Source: Zoogloea sp041904905 (GTDB taxonomy: Bacteria > Pseudomonadota > Gammaproteobacteria > Burkholderiales > Rhodocyclaceae). Taken from it: DNA of 53,244 bases. Below, piece after piece: positions 16,005-25,348 of this stretch. The stretch's first letter is position 1, and each line of letters opens with the position of its first letter. A program made the position numbers and the translations under genes. The stretch covers positions 1 to 53,244 of the forward strand of contig NZ_JAYRMI010000025.1 in NCBI RefSeq assembly GCF_041904905.1, written 5' to 3'. The notes under the pieces are model-generated. The model was given only the letters and a program-made list of their open reading frames with translations, was not told the origin of the DNA and made no database searches.

Positions 16005-16086
16005 GGTCAGCGGGTATGGGCTTGGTTACGGCCGGTGGGGCTGAAAGTTGAGGTGGAAGTTGCCGCCCGGCGTGAATTCCGACCGC

Positions 16087-17208
16087 TTAATGAACCGCCG
16101 CCGACAGCTTGAAGATGGGCAGGATCAGGGCGCTGACGATTGTGGCGACGAGCCCGCCCATGAACAGCAGCATCGCCGGCTCGATGACCTTGGCGAGGGT
16201 GGCGAGGCGCTGTTCGAGCTTGCGCTGGTAGTGCTCGGCGAGGCGCTCCAGCACCTTGGCCAGATGGCCGCTGCGTTCGCCGGTGGCCAGCATCTCCCGC
16301 GCGAGGGGCGGGATGAAGTCGGCGTCGGCGAGGGCGGCGGAGAGCCCGCGGCCCTCTTCGACGCTGGTGCGCATGTGGGCCATGGCGTCGCGCAGGGCGC
16401 GGGTGGAGGCGATCTCCTGGCTGGCGGCAAGGGCCTTGAGCAGCGGCACGCCGCGCGACAGCGACAGGGACAGGATGCGGAACACCCGCACCATGTGGAT
16501 GCCCATCACGATGTTGCCGAGGGCGGGGGTGGCCATCACCAGCCGCTCGATGGCGGCGCGGCCTTCGGGCGAGGTGGCGACGCGCCGGCCCACCAGCGCG
16601 AGCACGCCGACGCCGACGACCACCAGCGCGCCGTATTTCTGCAGGAAGCCGGAGAGGGCCATCAGCACCAGGGTGGTGATCGGCAGGCGGTCGTGGATGG
16701 AGGCGAAGAGATCGGCAAAGCGCGGGAACACCCACAGCAGGATGAAGGCTACCACCACTACCGACAGGCCCAGCAGCACTGCCGGGTAGGTGAGGGCCGA
16801 GACGAGGGCGACGCGCAGGTTCTGGGCCTTCTCGTCGAGATCCTTGAGCTGGTTGAGCACGTCGGGCAGGAAGCCGCCTTCTTCGGCGGCCGCCACCAGA
16901 TGGGTGTAGGTGGCGGGGAACATCGCCGGCTGGGCGGCGAGGGCCTGGGACAGGGGCTTGCCTTCGAGGATGTCCTGGTGGAGCGCGGCCAGCACCGCCT
17001 GCACCGGCGGGCGGCGGGATTGGGCGTGGAGTTCGCTGAGCGCGGTGTGCAGCGGCACGCCGGTTTCGAGGAGCAGGGCCAGCTGCTCGGTGAAGGCGAT
17101 GCGGTCGGCTACCTGGAGGCGCTGGTTCCAGCCGGCGAAGGCGGCCTTGGCGCTGCGGGCGGCGGTGGGGGCGGACGCGCCGCCGGCGGGGCCGAGTTCG
17201 ATGGCCAT
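16087..17208 (-). CDS. Inner-membrane platform protein, GspF/PilC/MshG-like
   Basis: 373 residues with two GspF domains. The first begins FTEQLALLLETGVPLHTALSELH (about 39-61), followed by EGKPLSQALA and the membrane segments VALVSALTYPAVLLGLSVVVVAFILL and ALVVVGVGVLALVG. The second repeat has RVFRILSLSLSRGVPLLKALAAS and EGRGLSAALA, ending in the final membrane segment (AMLLFMGGLVATIVSALILPIF). Length is slightly under the usual 400 of PilC. It starts 4 bp after the ATPase stop. A 100-bp gap with a hairpin separates it from the pilin. Confidence 0.92.
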   Translation of the reverse strand: MAIELGPAGGASAPTAARSAKAAFAGWNQRLQVADRIAFTEQLALLLETGVPLHTALSELHAQSRRPPVQAVLAALHQDILEGKPLSQALAAQPAMFPATYTHLVAAAEEGGFLPDVLNQLKDLDEKAQNLRVALVSALTYPAVLLGLSVVVVAFILLWVFPRFADLFASIHDRLPITTLVLMALSGFLQKYGALVVVGVGVLALVGRRVATSPEGRAAIERLVMATPALGNIVMGIHMVRVFRILSLSLSRGVPLLKALAASQEIASTRALRDAMAHMRTSVEEGRGLSAALADADFIPPLAREMLATGERSGHLAKVLERLAEHYQRKLEQRLATLAKVIEPAMLLFMGGLVATIVSALILPIFKLSAAVH

Positions 17209-17212
17209 CGGA

Positions 17213-19255
17213 TTACTCCAGCAGCACCACGCGGGAGATTTCCTCCAGCGTGGTGTGGCCGGCCAGCACCCGGTCGAGCCCGTCGTCGAAGAGGCCCGGG
17301 GTGGGGCCGCGCCGGACGTGGTCGCTGAGGGCTTCGTAGCCGGCGTCGGCGACGATCAGGCTCTGCAGCGGGCGGTCGATCTCGATGAGTTCGTGGATCG
17401 CCAGCCGGCCCTTGTAGCCGCTGTCGTAGCAGTTGCGGCAGCCCCGGCCGCGGGCCAGCATCACCTGACCGCGGGCCTCCCAGCCGAAGCGTTCGACCAG
17501 CTCGGGCGGGGCGATGTAGGTGCTGCGGCATTCCGGGCAGATGCGCCGCACGAGGCGCTGGGCCATCACGCCGATCAGCGCCGACGACAGCAGGTAGGGC
17601 TCGACGCCCATGTCCACCAGCCGCGCCACGGCGCCCACGGCGTCGTTGGTGTGGAGGGTGGATAGCACGAGGTGGCCGGTGAGGGCGGCCTGCACGGCGA
17701 TCTCGGCGGTCTGGCGGTCGCGGATCTCGCCGACCATGATGATGTCCGGGTCCTGCCGCAGCACATGGCGCAGGATGCGCGGGAAGGTGAGGCCCACCGC
17801 CTCGTTCACCTGGTTCTGGTTGATGATGTCGAGCTGGTATTCCACCGGGTCTTCGATGGTGACGATGTTCTTCTCGATGCTGCGCAGGTGGTCGATGGCG
17901 CCGTAGAGGGTGGTCGTCTTGCCGCTGCCGGTGGGGCCGGTGACGAGCAGCAGGCCGTGGCTGCGGGCCAGCAGCCGGCGGAAGCGCGAGAGGTTGCCTT
18001 CGGCCAGGCCGAGGCGGTGCAGGTCGAGCACCGTGGTGCCCTTGTCGAGCACCCGCAGCACCACCTTTTCGCCGTAGATGCCGGGCAGGGACGAGAAGCG
18101 CAGGTCCACGGTGCGTCCCTTGGTGGACACCTGGATGCGCCCGTCTTGCGGCAGGCGGCGTTCGGCGATGTCCAGGTTGGCCATCACCTTGAGGCGCGAC
18201 ACGAGGGCCGGGAAGAGGTCGGCGCGGGGGTTCATCACCTCGTACAGCACGCCGTCGATGCGGAAGCGCACCCGCGCCTTGGTGCGGAAGAGTTCCAGGT
18301 GGATGTCGCTGGCGTTGTCGTGGATGGCCCGCTGGATGACGGCGTTGACCAGGTTGATGACCGGGCTGCCGGCGGCCAGCTCGTCGATGGTGGTGGTGTC
18401 GCCGGCCTGGCCGGTGTTCTCGATCACCTCCAGATCCATGGTGTTGCCGTCGATCAGGTCGGGGTCGTAGGCGGAGCCGGAGTAGGCCTCGAACAGGCAT
18501 TTCTGGATCGCGTCGGCGCCGGCCAGCACCCAGCGCAGGCGGCAGCCGCTGGCCCGCTCGATCTCGTCGGCCACCGGCATGGATTGCGGGTCGGTGGTGG
18601 CGAGGGTGAGTTCGTTGCCGATCCGGAACAGGGGCAGCACGCCCAGCCGGCGGGCCATGTCCTGGGGCAGGGCGTCGGCGATGGCGGGGTCGAAGAGGCC
18701 CGGGCGCATGGCGAGGTAGGGCACCCCGAGCTGGGCCGACAGGGCCTGGAGCAGCTCGTGCTCGGGCACCCAGCCCTTCTCGATGAGGATGCGCCCGATG
18801 CGCAGGCCAAGCTGGCGCTGCAGCCGGGCGGCTTCGGCGAGCTGTTCGGCGGTGGCGAGGCCGCGCTGGGTGAGGATGTCGCCAAGGCGCTGGCCGCTGG
18901 GGGCGGCGGGGGGCGGCAGGGGGCGGGAGTCGGGGCCGCCGCTGTCGAAGATCTCGATGCGCCGGTCGAGCCCGGTGGCGATCAGGATGTCGCCGATGAG
19001 GGGGTTGGGCGCGGTGAGGCGCAGCCAGCCGCCCAGGCTGGCGAGGCGGGCGCTGCCGGCAAGGAGCTGGGCGAGGGCCTGACTGGAGAGCAGCGAGACC
19101 TTGCCCAGATCGAGCACGATGCGCAGTTCGTACTCGGCGGCGCAGGCGTCGATGGCGTTGCCCAGGGCGCCCACCGCTTCGGTGTCGTGGAGCGCGCCTT
19201 CGGGGGCGAGGTAGGTGAGGGTGCCCGCGCGGGTGCGGACGATGGGGTTAGCGAT
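17213..19255 (-). CDS. Extension ATPase (GspE/PilB/MshE-like) with N-terminal STAS and MshEN domains; probable non-canonical start
   Basis: The first canonical start is GTG 19174 (653 aa). The frame upstream of it is open, has normal codon bias and encodes GTLTYLAPEGALHDTEA, the missing first strand of a STAS domain. The best fit is an ATC at 19255 (680 aa) with GGGAG 7 nt upstream, overlapping the HD-GYP stop. Numbering from GTG: STAS 1-75 (LDLGKVSLLSSQAL). MshEN follows at 96-148, two 24-residue motifs (RLG...Q and RIG...Q) separated by exactly five residues, as in c-di-GMP-binding MshE. Then come the N2-like domain, Walker A GPTGSGKTTT (413-422), the Asp and His boxes, Walker B VGEIRD, and CPEC/CRNC zinc cysteines. 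It drives fibre assembly, probably gated by c-di-GMP. No PilT-like retraction ATPase is seen. Confidence 0.88.
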   Translation of the reverse strand: MANPIVRTRAGTLTYLAPEGALHDTEAVGALGNAIDACAAEYELRIVLDLGKVSLLSSQALAQLLAGSARLASLGGWLRLTAPNPLIGDILIATGLDRRIEIFDSGGPDSRPLPPPAAPSGQRLGDILTQRGLATAEQLAEAARLQRQLGLRIGRILIEKGWVPEHELLQALSAQLGVPYLAMRPGLFDPAIADALPQDMARRLGVLPLFRIGNELTLATTDPQSMPVADEIERASGCRLRWVLAGADAIQKCLFEAYSGSAYDPDLIDGNTMDLEVIENTGQAGDTTTIDELAAGSPVINLVNAVIQRAIHDNASDIHLELFRTKARVRFRIDGVLYEVMNPRADLFPALVSRLKVMANLDIAERRLPQDGRIQVSTKGRTVDLRFSSLPGIYGEKVVLRVLDKGTTVLDLHRLGLAEGNLSRFRRLLARSHGLLLVTGPTGSGKTTTLYGAIDHLRSIEKNIVTIEDPVEYQLDIINQNQVNEAVGLTFPRILRHVLRQDPDIIMVGEIRDRQTAEIAVQAALTGHLVLSTLHTNDAVGAVARLVDMGVEPYLLSSALIGVMAQRLVRRICPECRSTYIAPPELVERFGWEARGQVMLARGRGCRNCYDSGYKGRLAIHELIEIDRPLQSLIVADAGYEALSDHVRRGPTPGLFDDGLDRVLAGHTTLEEISRVVLLE

Positions 19256-20747
19256 CGTCGCACTCCCGTCGGATGCCCATTTTGAGCAGCATGGCGGGGT
19301 CTTCGTCGCACAGGCGCAGGAAGCGTTCGAGCAGCTCGGGGTCGAGCTGGCTGCTGCCGACCCGGCGCATCTCCCGCACCGCGGCCTCGTGGGTGCTGCC
19401 GGCCCGGTAGGCGCGGGAGCTGGTGATGCTGTCGTAGGTGTCGGCCACGGCGATGATCCGGGCCAGCAGCGGGATGTCGGAGCCGCGCAGGCCGTGGGGG
19501 TAGCCGGTGCCGTCGAATTTTTCCTGGTGGTGGCGGGCGCCGGCGAGGGCGCCTTTCAGGCGGTCCACGTGACGCAGGATCTCGTAGGAGCGCTCGGGGT
19601 GCACCTTGATGAAGGTGTACTCGTCGTTGGTGAGCCGGCCGGGCTTGCACAGCACGGCGTCGGGGATGCCGATCTTGCCCACGTCGTGCAGCAGCGAGCC
19701 CCAGTGCAGGTTTTCCATCTCCTCGGCGCGCAGGCGCAGGGCTTCGCCCAGGCGCATCGACAGCAGGTGCACCCGCTCGGAGTGGCCGCGGGTGTACGGG
19801 TCCTTGGCCTCGACGGCCTCGATCAGGGCGGCGGCCATCTGCTCGGTGAAGCGGCGCATCTCGGCGAACATCTCGCCCATGTGCATCACGTTGGAGATCT
19901 GGTGGGCCATCACCTCGCCCAGGCGGCGGTCGCTGTTGGTGAAGTCGGGTTTGTCCTGGTGGTTGAGGAGGGTGAGCATGGCCGGCATCTCGAGGCCCTG
20001 GAACACCGGGCAGGCCAGCACCTTGTAGGGCATGTCGGTGAAGATGTAGGGCCGGCGGGAGTCGTCCATGCCGTTGAGGACGACCGTGGCGCGGCTCGAC
20101 GAGACGAAGCGGAACAGGTCGCCGCGCATCTCCACCAGCACCAGGTCGAGGTTGTGGATGGGCTTGCTGAGGTTGGTGGCGGAGACGGTGAGGTTTTCGG
20201 CCGGGCGCACGAAGCAGGCCACGTCGGCGTTGAGCTGCTCGGCGCAGCTTTTGAGCAGATCCTGCAGCACCTCGGCGCCCAGATCCTGTTTGGCCAGGTG
20301 GCGGTCGATGTCGTAGAAGAGGTGGAGTTCTTCGTAGCGTTCGGCCAGCTCGGCGGCCAGCACGTCCATCTCGGCGCCCAGGCTGTTGCGGTCGGCGAGG
20401 GTGGCGGCCACGTCGGCCATGGTTTCGGCCACCGCGTCCAGCTCGATGCCGAAGGGGGCAGCGTCGTCCCGGGGCACGGCGATCAGCCAGCCGGGGCCGG
20501 CGCCGTCGGGTAGCGGGGCGGGGCTCACGTAGGCCACGCCCGTGCCGGTCTTCAGGCGGCGCATGCCGTCGCCGCCGGCCGGCGCGGCGTTGCAGGCGGC
20601 CAGGGCGTCGCCCAGCGCGGTGGGGTCGCCGTCGGACCACAGCAGCCCGCCGGCGGCACTGCCGATGGCGGCGCTGAAGGCTTCGCCCACGCCGCGCTTG
20701 AGCCAGCGCCCGTAGCGGGCGAGTTCGTCGGCGCGCGGGTCAGTCAT
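19248..20747 (-). CDS. GAF-HD-GYP protein, predicted c-di-GMP phosphodiesterase
   Basis: 499 residues, soluble. The N-terminal about 130 residues are of no clear family. A GAF-like domain follows (about 140-295, ELHLFYDIDRHLAKQDLG to the LNHQDKPDFTNSDRRL region), then HD-GYP (about 305-495). The metal-binding and catalytic residues are intact: AKDPYTRGHSERV, LLHDVGKIGIPD (H354/D355), the HPE segment, HHQEKFDGTGYP (GYP at 415-417) and VADTYDSITSSRAYR. It should hydrolyse c-di-GMP to GMP or pGpG. It lies between a receiver gene (8-bp overlap upstream) and the MshEN-bearing ATPase, so it can act as a local sink for the nucleotide that the ATPase senses. Confidence 0.93.
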   Translation of the reverse strand: MTDPRADELARYGRWLKRGVGEAFSAAIGSAAGGLLWSDGDPTALGDALAACNAAPAGGDGMRRLKTGTGVAYVSPAPLPDGAGPGWLIAVPRDDAAPFGIELDAVAETMADVAATLADRNSLGAEMDVLAAELAERYEELHLFYDIDRHLAKQDLGAEVLQDLLKSCAEQLNADVACFVRPAENLTVSATNLSKPIHNLDLVLVEMRGDLFRFVSSSRATVVLNGMDDSRRPYIFTDMPYKVLACPVFQGLEMPAMLTLLNHQDKPDFTNSDRRLGEVMAHQISNVMHMGEMFAEMRRFTEQMAAALIEAVEAKDPYTRGHSERVHLLSMRLGEALRLRAEEMENLHWGSLLHDVGKIGIPDAVLCKPGRLTNDEYTFIKVHPERSYEILRHVDRLKGALAGARHHQEKFDGTGYPHGLRGSDIPLLARIIAVADTYDSITSSRAYRAGSTHEAAVREMRRVGSSQLDPELLERFLRLCDEDPAMLLKMGIRRECDDR

Positions 20748-21120
20748 CGGCGGGCTCCCGGGCGACCATCTGGCCGAGCAGGGTGGCGATGCGCCGGGGG
20801 CTGACCGGCTTCTCGAGGAACTCGATGCCGCCCAGTTCCTGGGCCCAGCTGCGCTGGTCGCGGGCGGTCATGGAGGTCATCACCAGTACCGGGAAGGCTG
20901 GCCGGCTGCCGTCGGCGTAGAGCCGGCGGCACAGCTCCTCGCCGCCCATGCCGGGCATCTGGATGTCGGTGATGAGGGCGTCGGGCGGGTTGGCGGCGAC
21001 GGCGTCGAGGGCTTCGGCGCCGTCGTGGGCGAGGTCGATCTGCCAGCCTTCCTTGGCCAGACTCACGCGGAGCACGCGGGCCACGTGGGGTTCGTCGTCG
21101 ACGACGAGGAGACGTTTCAT
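20740..21120 (-). CDS. Stand-alone receiver-domain protein
   Basis: 126 residues made only of a receiver domain: acidic pair D8/D9, phospho-acceptor D52 (LITDIQMPG), Thr82 (VMTSMTAR) and Lys104 (LEKPVSP), with no output domain. It overlaps the kinase stop upstream (ATGA) and the HD-GYP start downstream. The three genes form a phosphorelay-like set in which the receiver could pass a signal to the HD-GYP protein or the ATPase by protein contact, as CheY-like proteins do. Confidence 0.9.
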   Translation of the reverse strand: MKRLLVVDDEPHVARVLRVSLAKEGWQIDLAHDGAEALDAVAANPPDALITDIQMPGMGGEELCRRLYADGSRPAFPVLVMTSMTARDQRSWAQELGGIEFLEKPVSPRRIATLLGQMVAREPADD

Positions 21121-22952
21121 GCGGCCCTCAGCAGGACGTGGGGTTTACGGAAGCTCAGGGTGAAGCGGGTGCCCTGGCCGGGCTGGCTGGTCACCTCGAT
21201 CTGGCCCTGGTGCAGCTCGACGATCTGCCGCGCCAGATACAGGCCCAGCCCGTGACCGCCGCGGGCGACGGCCTCGCGGTCGGCGGAGCGGTAGAACTTG
21301 TCGAACACCCGGGGCAGGTCGGCGGCGGCGATGCCGATCCCGCTGTCCTGCACGGTGATGGCGATGCGCTCGTCGCTCTCGTCGGCCGACAGATTGATCT
21401 CACCGCCGGCCCGGTTGTATTTGGCGGCGTTGGTGAGCAGGTTGTTCAGGGCGATGCGCAGCAGGTCCTTGTCCAGCTCGACCGGGGGCAGGTCGGGCGG
21501 TACCTCGACGTGCAGGCGCAGGTCGCGGGCGGCGCCGGTGTGGCGCAGCTGCTCCATGCAGTCGGTGAGCAGGTCGGCCAGGCGCACCCGCTGGCGGTCG
21601 ATCACGATGCTGCCGGCCTCGATGCGCGAGATGTTGAGCAGGTTGCCGATGAGGGCGGCGGCGCGCCGGGATTCGTCGCAGACGGTGTTGATGGCTTCGA
21701 CGCGGGTGTCGGCGGGCAGGGCCGGGTCGTCCCGCAGCAGCTCGCCGTAGAGGGCGATGTTGGCCAGCGGGGTCTTGAGTTCGTGGGCGACGTGGGCGAT
21801 GAACTCGTCCCGGGCGCGGGCGGCCAGCATCTGGTCGGTGGTCTCGCGCAGGACGATGAGCGAGCCCAGGCGGCGGCTGGCGTCGCGCGGGGCGAACAGG
21901 GGCAGGGCCCACACGCTGACCCGGCGGCTCTCGTTGCCGTCCGGGTGGAAGTCGGCGTGCTGGCTGGCGGAGTGGGCTTGCCCCCCGAGCAGCGGGGTGA
22001 GGGCGCGCAGGATGGCGTCGTCCACCGGCCATTCGGTGGGGCGCTTGCCGACCAGGGCGGCGGGGTCGGCCGACAGCAGCGGGCCGACCGTGGTGTTGGC
22101 GAAAACGGTGAGGCTGCCTTCGTCCAGCACCAGCACGCCGTCGGGCAGGGTTTCGAGGGCGCTCTCGACCTTCTCGCGCTTGTAGCCGAGCAGCTTGATG
22201 GCGGTTTCGGCGTCGCCGCGGCCGGCTTCGAGTTCGCGGATACGTTTCTCGGTGGCGTCCAGGAAGCGCCCGAAACGGGCAACCAGATCGCGGGTGGCGG
22301 GGTCGCCGGCAGCGTCGGGCGGGGCGCCGGCGGCCAGCTGCTCGACCCGCTGGCTGACCGCCTGGAGCGGTCGCAGCTGGCTGCGCAGCATGAAGAAGAA
22401 CAGCGGCACGAGGAGCAGCACCGGCAGCGCCAGCCCGGCCAGGAAGGGGATCTGGCGAGGGTCGAAGCCGAGGGTGGGGGCGCGGAAGGCGACCCGCACG
22501 AAGCCTTCGAGGCGGCCGCCCTGGAGCAGCGGGCCGTGGAACTCGATCAGCTCGAGCCCGGCCACGCCGCTATCCACGGGGCGGTGGCCGAACCATTCGG
22601 CCGGCTTGTCGGCGGCCAGGGGCTGGGCGCTGGGGGTGAGGCCGGGGGCGGTGACTTCGGAGAGGGGCTGGCCCTGGGGGTCGGTGACCAGGCCGTAGGC
22701 CAGATCGGCGTTGCCGTGGGCGCGCAGCACCGTGGCGAGGGGGTTGGGGCGGCCGGGGGCGGGCACCAGGCCCTCCTTGGGGATCGCGGTGAGGGCCTTG
22801 ACGAGGCGGGCGCCTTGCTCGACCTGCTCGGTGGCGCGCTGCTCCGTCTGGTTGCGCACCGCCAGGAAGGCGACGAGCAGGGCAGCGGCGAGGCCGGCGA
22901 CGAGGACGAAGAGTCCGGCGCGGTCGGCGGAACTGGAGCGGGCGGGAATCAC
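21117..22952 (-). CDS. Membrane sensor histidine kinase with PAS domain
   Basis: 611 residues with a GTG start (22952). Membrane segments at about 13-32 and 169-189 enclose a 135-residue periplasmic sensor. There is a short HAMP-like linker and coiled coil, then PAS (about 265-375, LPDGVLVLDEGSLTVFANTTV). HisKA has His390 (FIAHVAHELKTPLANI) and HATPase has NNLLTNAAKYNRAGG, DSGIGIAAADLPRVFDKFYR and GHGLGLYLARQI. It is the first gene of the appendage operon, ATGA-coupled to the receiver gene. No prepilin peptidase is found beside it. The signal it senses is unknown. Confidence 0.9.
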   Translation of the reverse strand: MIPARSSSADRAGLFVLVAGLAAALLVAFLAVRNQTEQRATEQVEQGARLVKALTAIPKEGLVPAPGRPNPLATVLRAHGNADLAYGLVTDPQGQPLSEVTAPGLTPSAQPLAADKPAEWFGHRPVDSGVAGLELIEFHGPLLQGGRLEGFVRVAFRAPTLGFDPRQIPFLAGLALPVLLLVPLFFFMLRSQLRPLQAVSQRVEQLAAGAPPDAAGDPATRDLVARFGRFLDATEKRIRELEAGRGDAETAIKLLGYKREKVESALETLPDGVLVLDEGSLTVFANTTVGPLLSADPAALVGKRPTEWPVDDAILRALTPLLGGQAHSASQHADFHPDGNESRRVSVWALPLFAPRDASRRLGSLIVLRETTDQMLAARARDEFIAHVAHELKTPLANIALYGELLRDDPALPADTRVEAINTVCDESRRAAALIGNLLNISRIEAGSIVIDRQRVRLADLLTDCMEQLRHTGAARDLRLHVEVPPDLPPVELDKDLLRIALNNLLTNAAKYNRAGGEINLSADESDERIAITVQDSGIGIAAADLPRVFDKFYRSADREAVARGGHGLGLYLARQIVELHQGQIEVTSQPGQGTRFTLSFRKPHVLLRAA

Positions 22953-22983
22953 GGGGCGGGTTATCTGAGCGGAGTATGCCCGG

Positions 22984-23010
22984 ATAACGGACCGGGGCCG
23001 GCGTACTTTA
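22984..23010 (-). promoter_or_regulatory. Possible sigma-28 (FliA)-like promoter of the appendage operon
   Basis: On the minus strand TAAAGTAC is followed after exactly 11 bp by TCCGTTAT. The FliA consensus is TAAAGTTT-N11-GCCGATAA; matches are 6/8 and 5/8. It lies 30-60 bp upstream of the kinase start. It is embedded in a 7-bp inverted repeat (GGCCGGC/GCCGGCC, 22996-23017) and beside a GGGG-ATTTT-CCCC hairpin (23018-23030), so the match could be partly accidental. Confidence 0.3.
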
Positions 23011-23045
23011 GCCGGCCGGGGATTTTCCCCGTAGGGGGGAACGGC

Positions 23046-23225
23046 TCAGTCGGGCCGGTTGCGCTCGCCGGGGGTGAGGAACAGCCCGACGCCGAGGGCG
23101 ATCAGGACCAGCGGCCACCAGGTGCGGGCCAGCCGGACGAAGTCGAGCTCGAACAGCTCGAGGTTGATCCCCAGGGCGACGACGCCGATGAGGATGAGGG
23201 CGGTGGCTGCGAAGTGGCCGCGCAT
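23046..23225 (-). CDS. Small two-TM membrane protein (LiaI/LiaF-TM-like)
   Basis: A 59-residue protein read directly from the sequence. Two hydrophobic stretches (ATALILIGVVALGINL and WWPLVLIALGVGLFL) are joined by a short acidic turn and a Arg/Trp-Trp-Pro motif. RxWWPLxLIxxGxxxL is typical of LiaI-LiaF-like membrane regions. It follows the metal-efflux kinase by 42 bp on the same strand and may be the last gene of that operon. No strong ribosome site is visible. Function unknown; in other bacteria such domains accompany envelope-stress systems. Confidence 0.6.
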   Translation of the reverse strand: MRGHFAATALILIGVVALGINLELFELDFVRLARTWWPLVLIALGVGLFLTPGERNRPD

Positions 23226-23267
23226 GGGAAATCCCGTGGAAATACCAAGGACGCCGATGGTAACGCG

Positions 23268-24639
<1,372 letters not shown>

Positions 24640-24659
<20 letters not shown>

Positions 24660-25326
24660 GGGGCAGGTCTTCGAGCATGTAGCCCAGACCGCGCACGGTG
24701 CGGATGCGGATGCCGGCGGGCTCGAGCTTGGCGCGCAGGCGCGAGACGTAGACCTCCACGGCGTTCTCGCTCATGTCCTTGTCCCAGCTGCACACGGCGG
24801 CGACGATGCGCTCCTTGCTGAGCACCCGCTCCAGGTTGTCGAGGAGGAACTGGAGGATCGCCCATTCCCGCTGGGGCAGGTCGAGGGGCAGGCCGGAGAG
24901 CCAGGCGCGGTGGGCCTCCTCGTCCAGCACCAGGGGGCCGAATTCGCGGCGCTGGCCGCTCTGGCCGCGGCTGCGGCGCACCAGGGCATTGACCCGGGCG
25001 AGCAGCTCGACCGCCGCGAAGGGTTTGGTGAGGTAGTCGTCGGCGCCCAGGTTGAGGCCGCGCACGCGCTCGTTCAGGGCGTCGCGGGCGGTGAGCATGA
25101 GCACGTGGATCGGGTTGTGGCGGGCCCGCAGGCGAGACAGCAGCTCCAGCCCGTCCATGCCGGGCAGGCCGATGTCGAGCACCAGCAGGTCGAACTTCTC
25201 GGCGGCGACGGCGGCCTCGGCCAGCTCGGCGCTGCCCACGAAGTCGGCGGTGTAGCCGGCGCCGCGGAGCAGCTGGGCGACGCCGTCGGCAAGCAGGGGG
25301 TCGTCTTCGACGATGAGGATGCGCAT
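24640..25326 (-). CDS. OmpR-family response regulator of the metal efflux operon
   Basis: 228 residues from ATG 25326 (the longer open frame upstream overlaps the RND gene and is rejected). The receiver has E7/D8/D9, phospho-acceptor D51 (VLDIGLPGMDG), the LTARD segment and TKPF. The C-terminal winged helix has LPQREWAILQFLL, SKERIVAAVCSWD and NAVEVYVSRLRAKL...IRTVRGLGYML. It is closest to the QseB/TctD group. It lies 22 bp after the RND pump and overlaps its kinase, and probably activates the operon through the inverted repeat at 30931-30953. Confidence 0.9.
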
Positions 25327-25348
25327 GGGCGGAGGTCGGGTTGGGGGG

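Noticed and set aside
19248..19300. Frameshift fusing the HD-GYP protein to the ATPase
   Set aside because: The HD-GYP protein ends normally with a TAA, and a well-placed GGGAG plus ATC offers a simpler separate start for the ATPase. A base error cannot be excluded.
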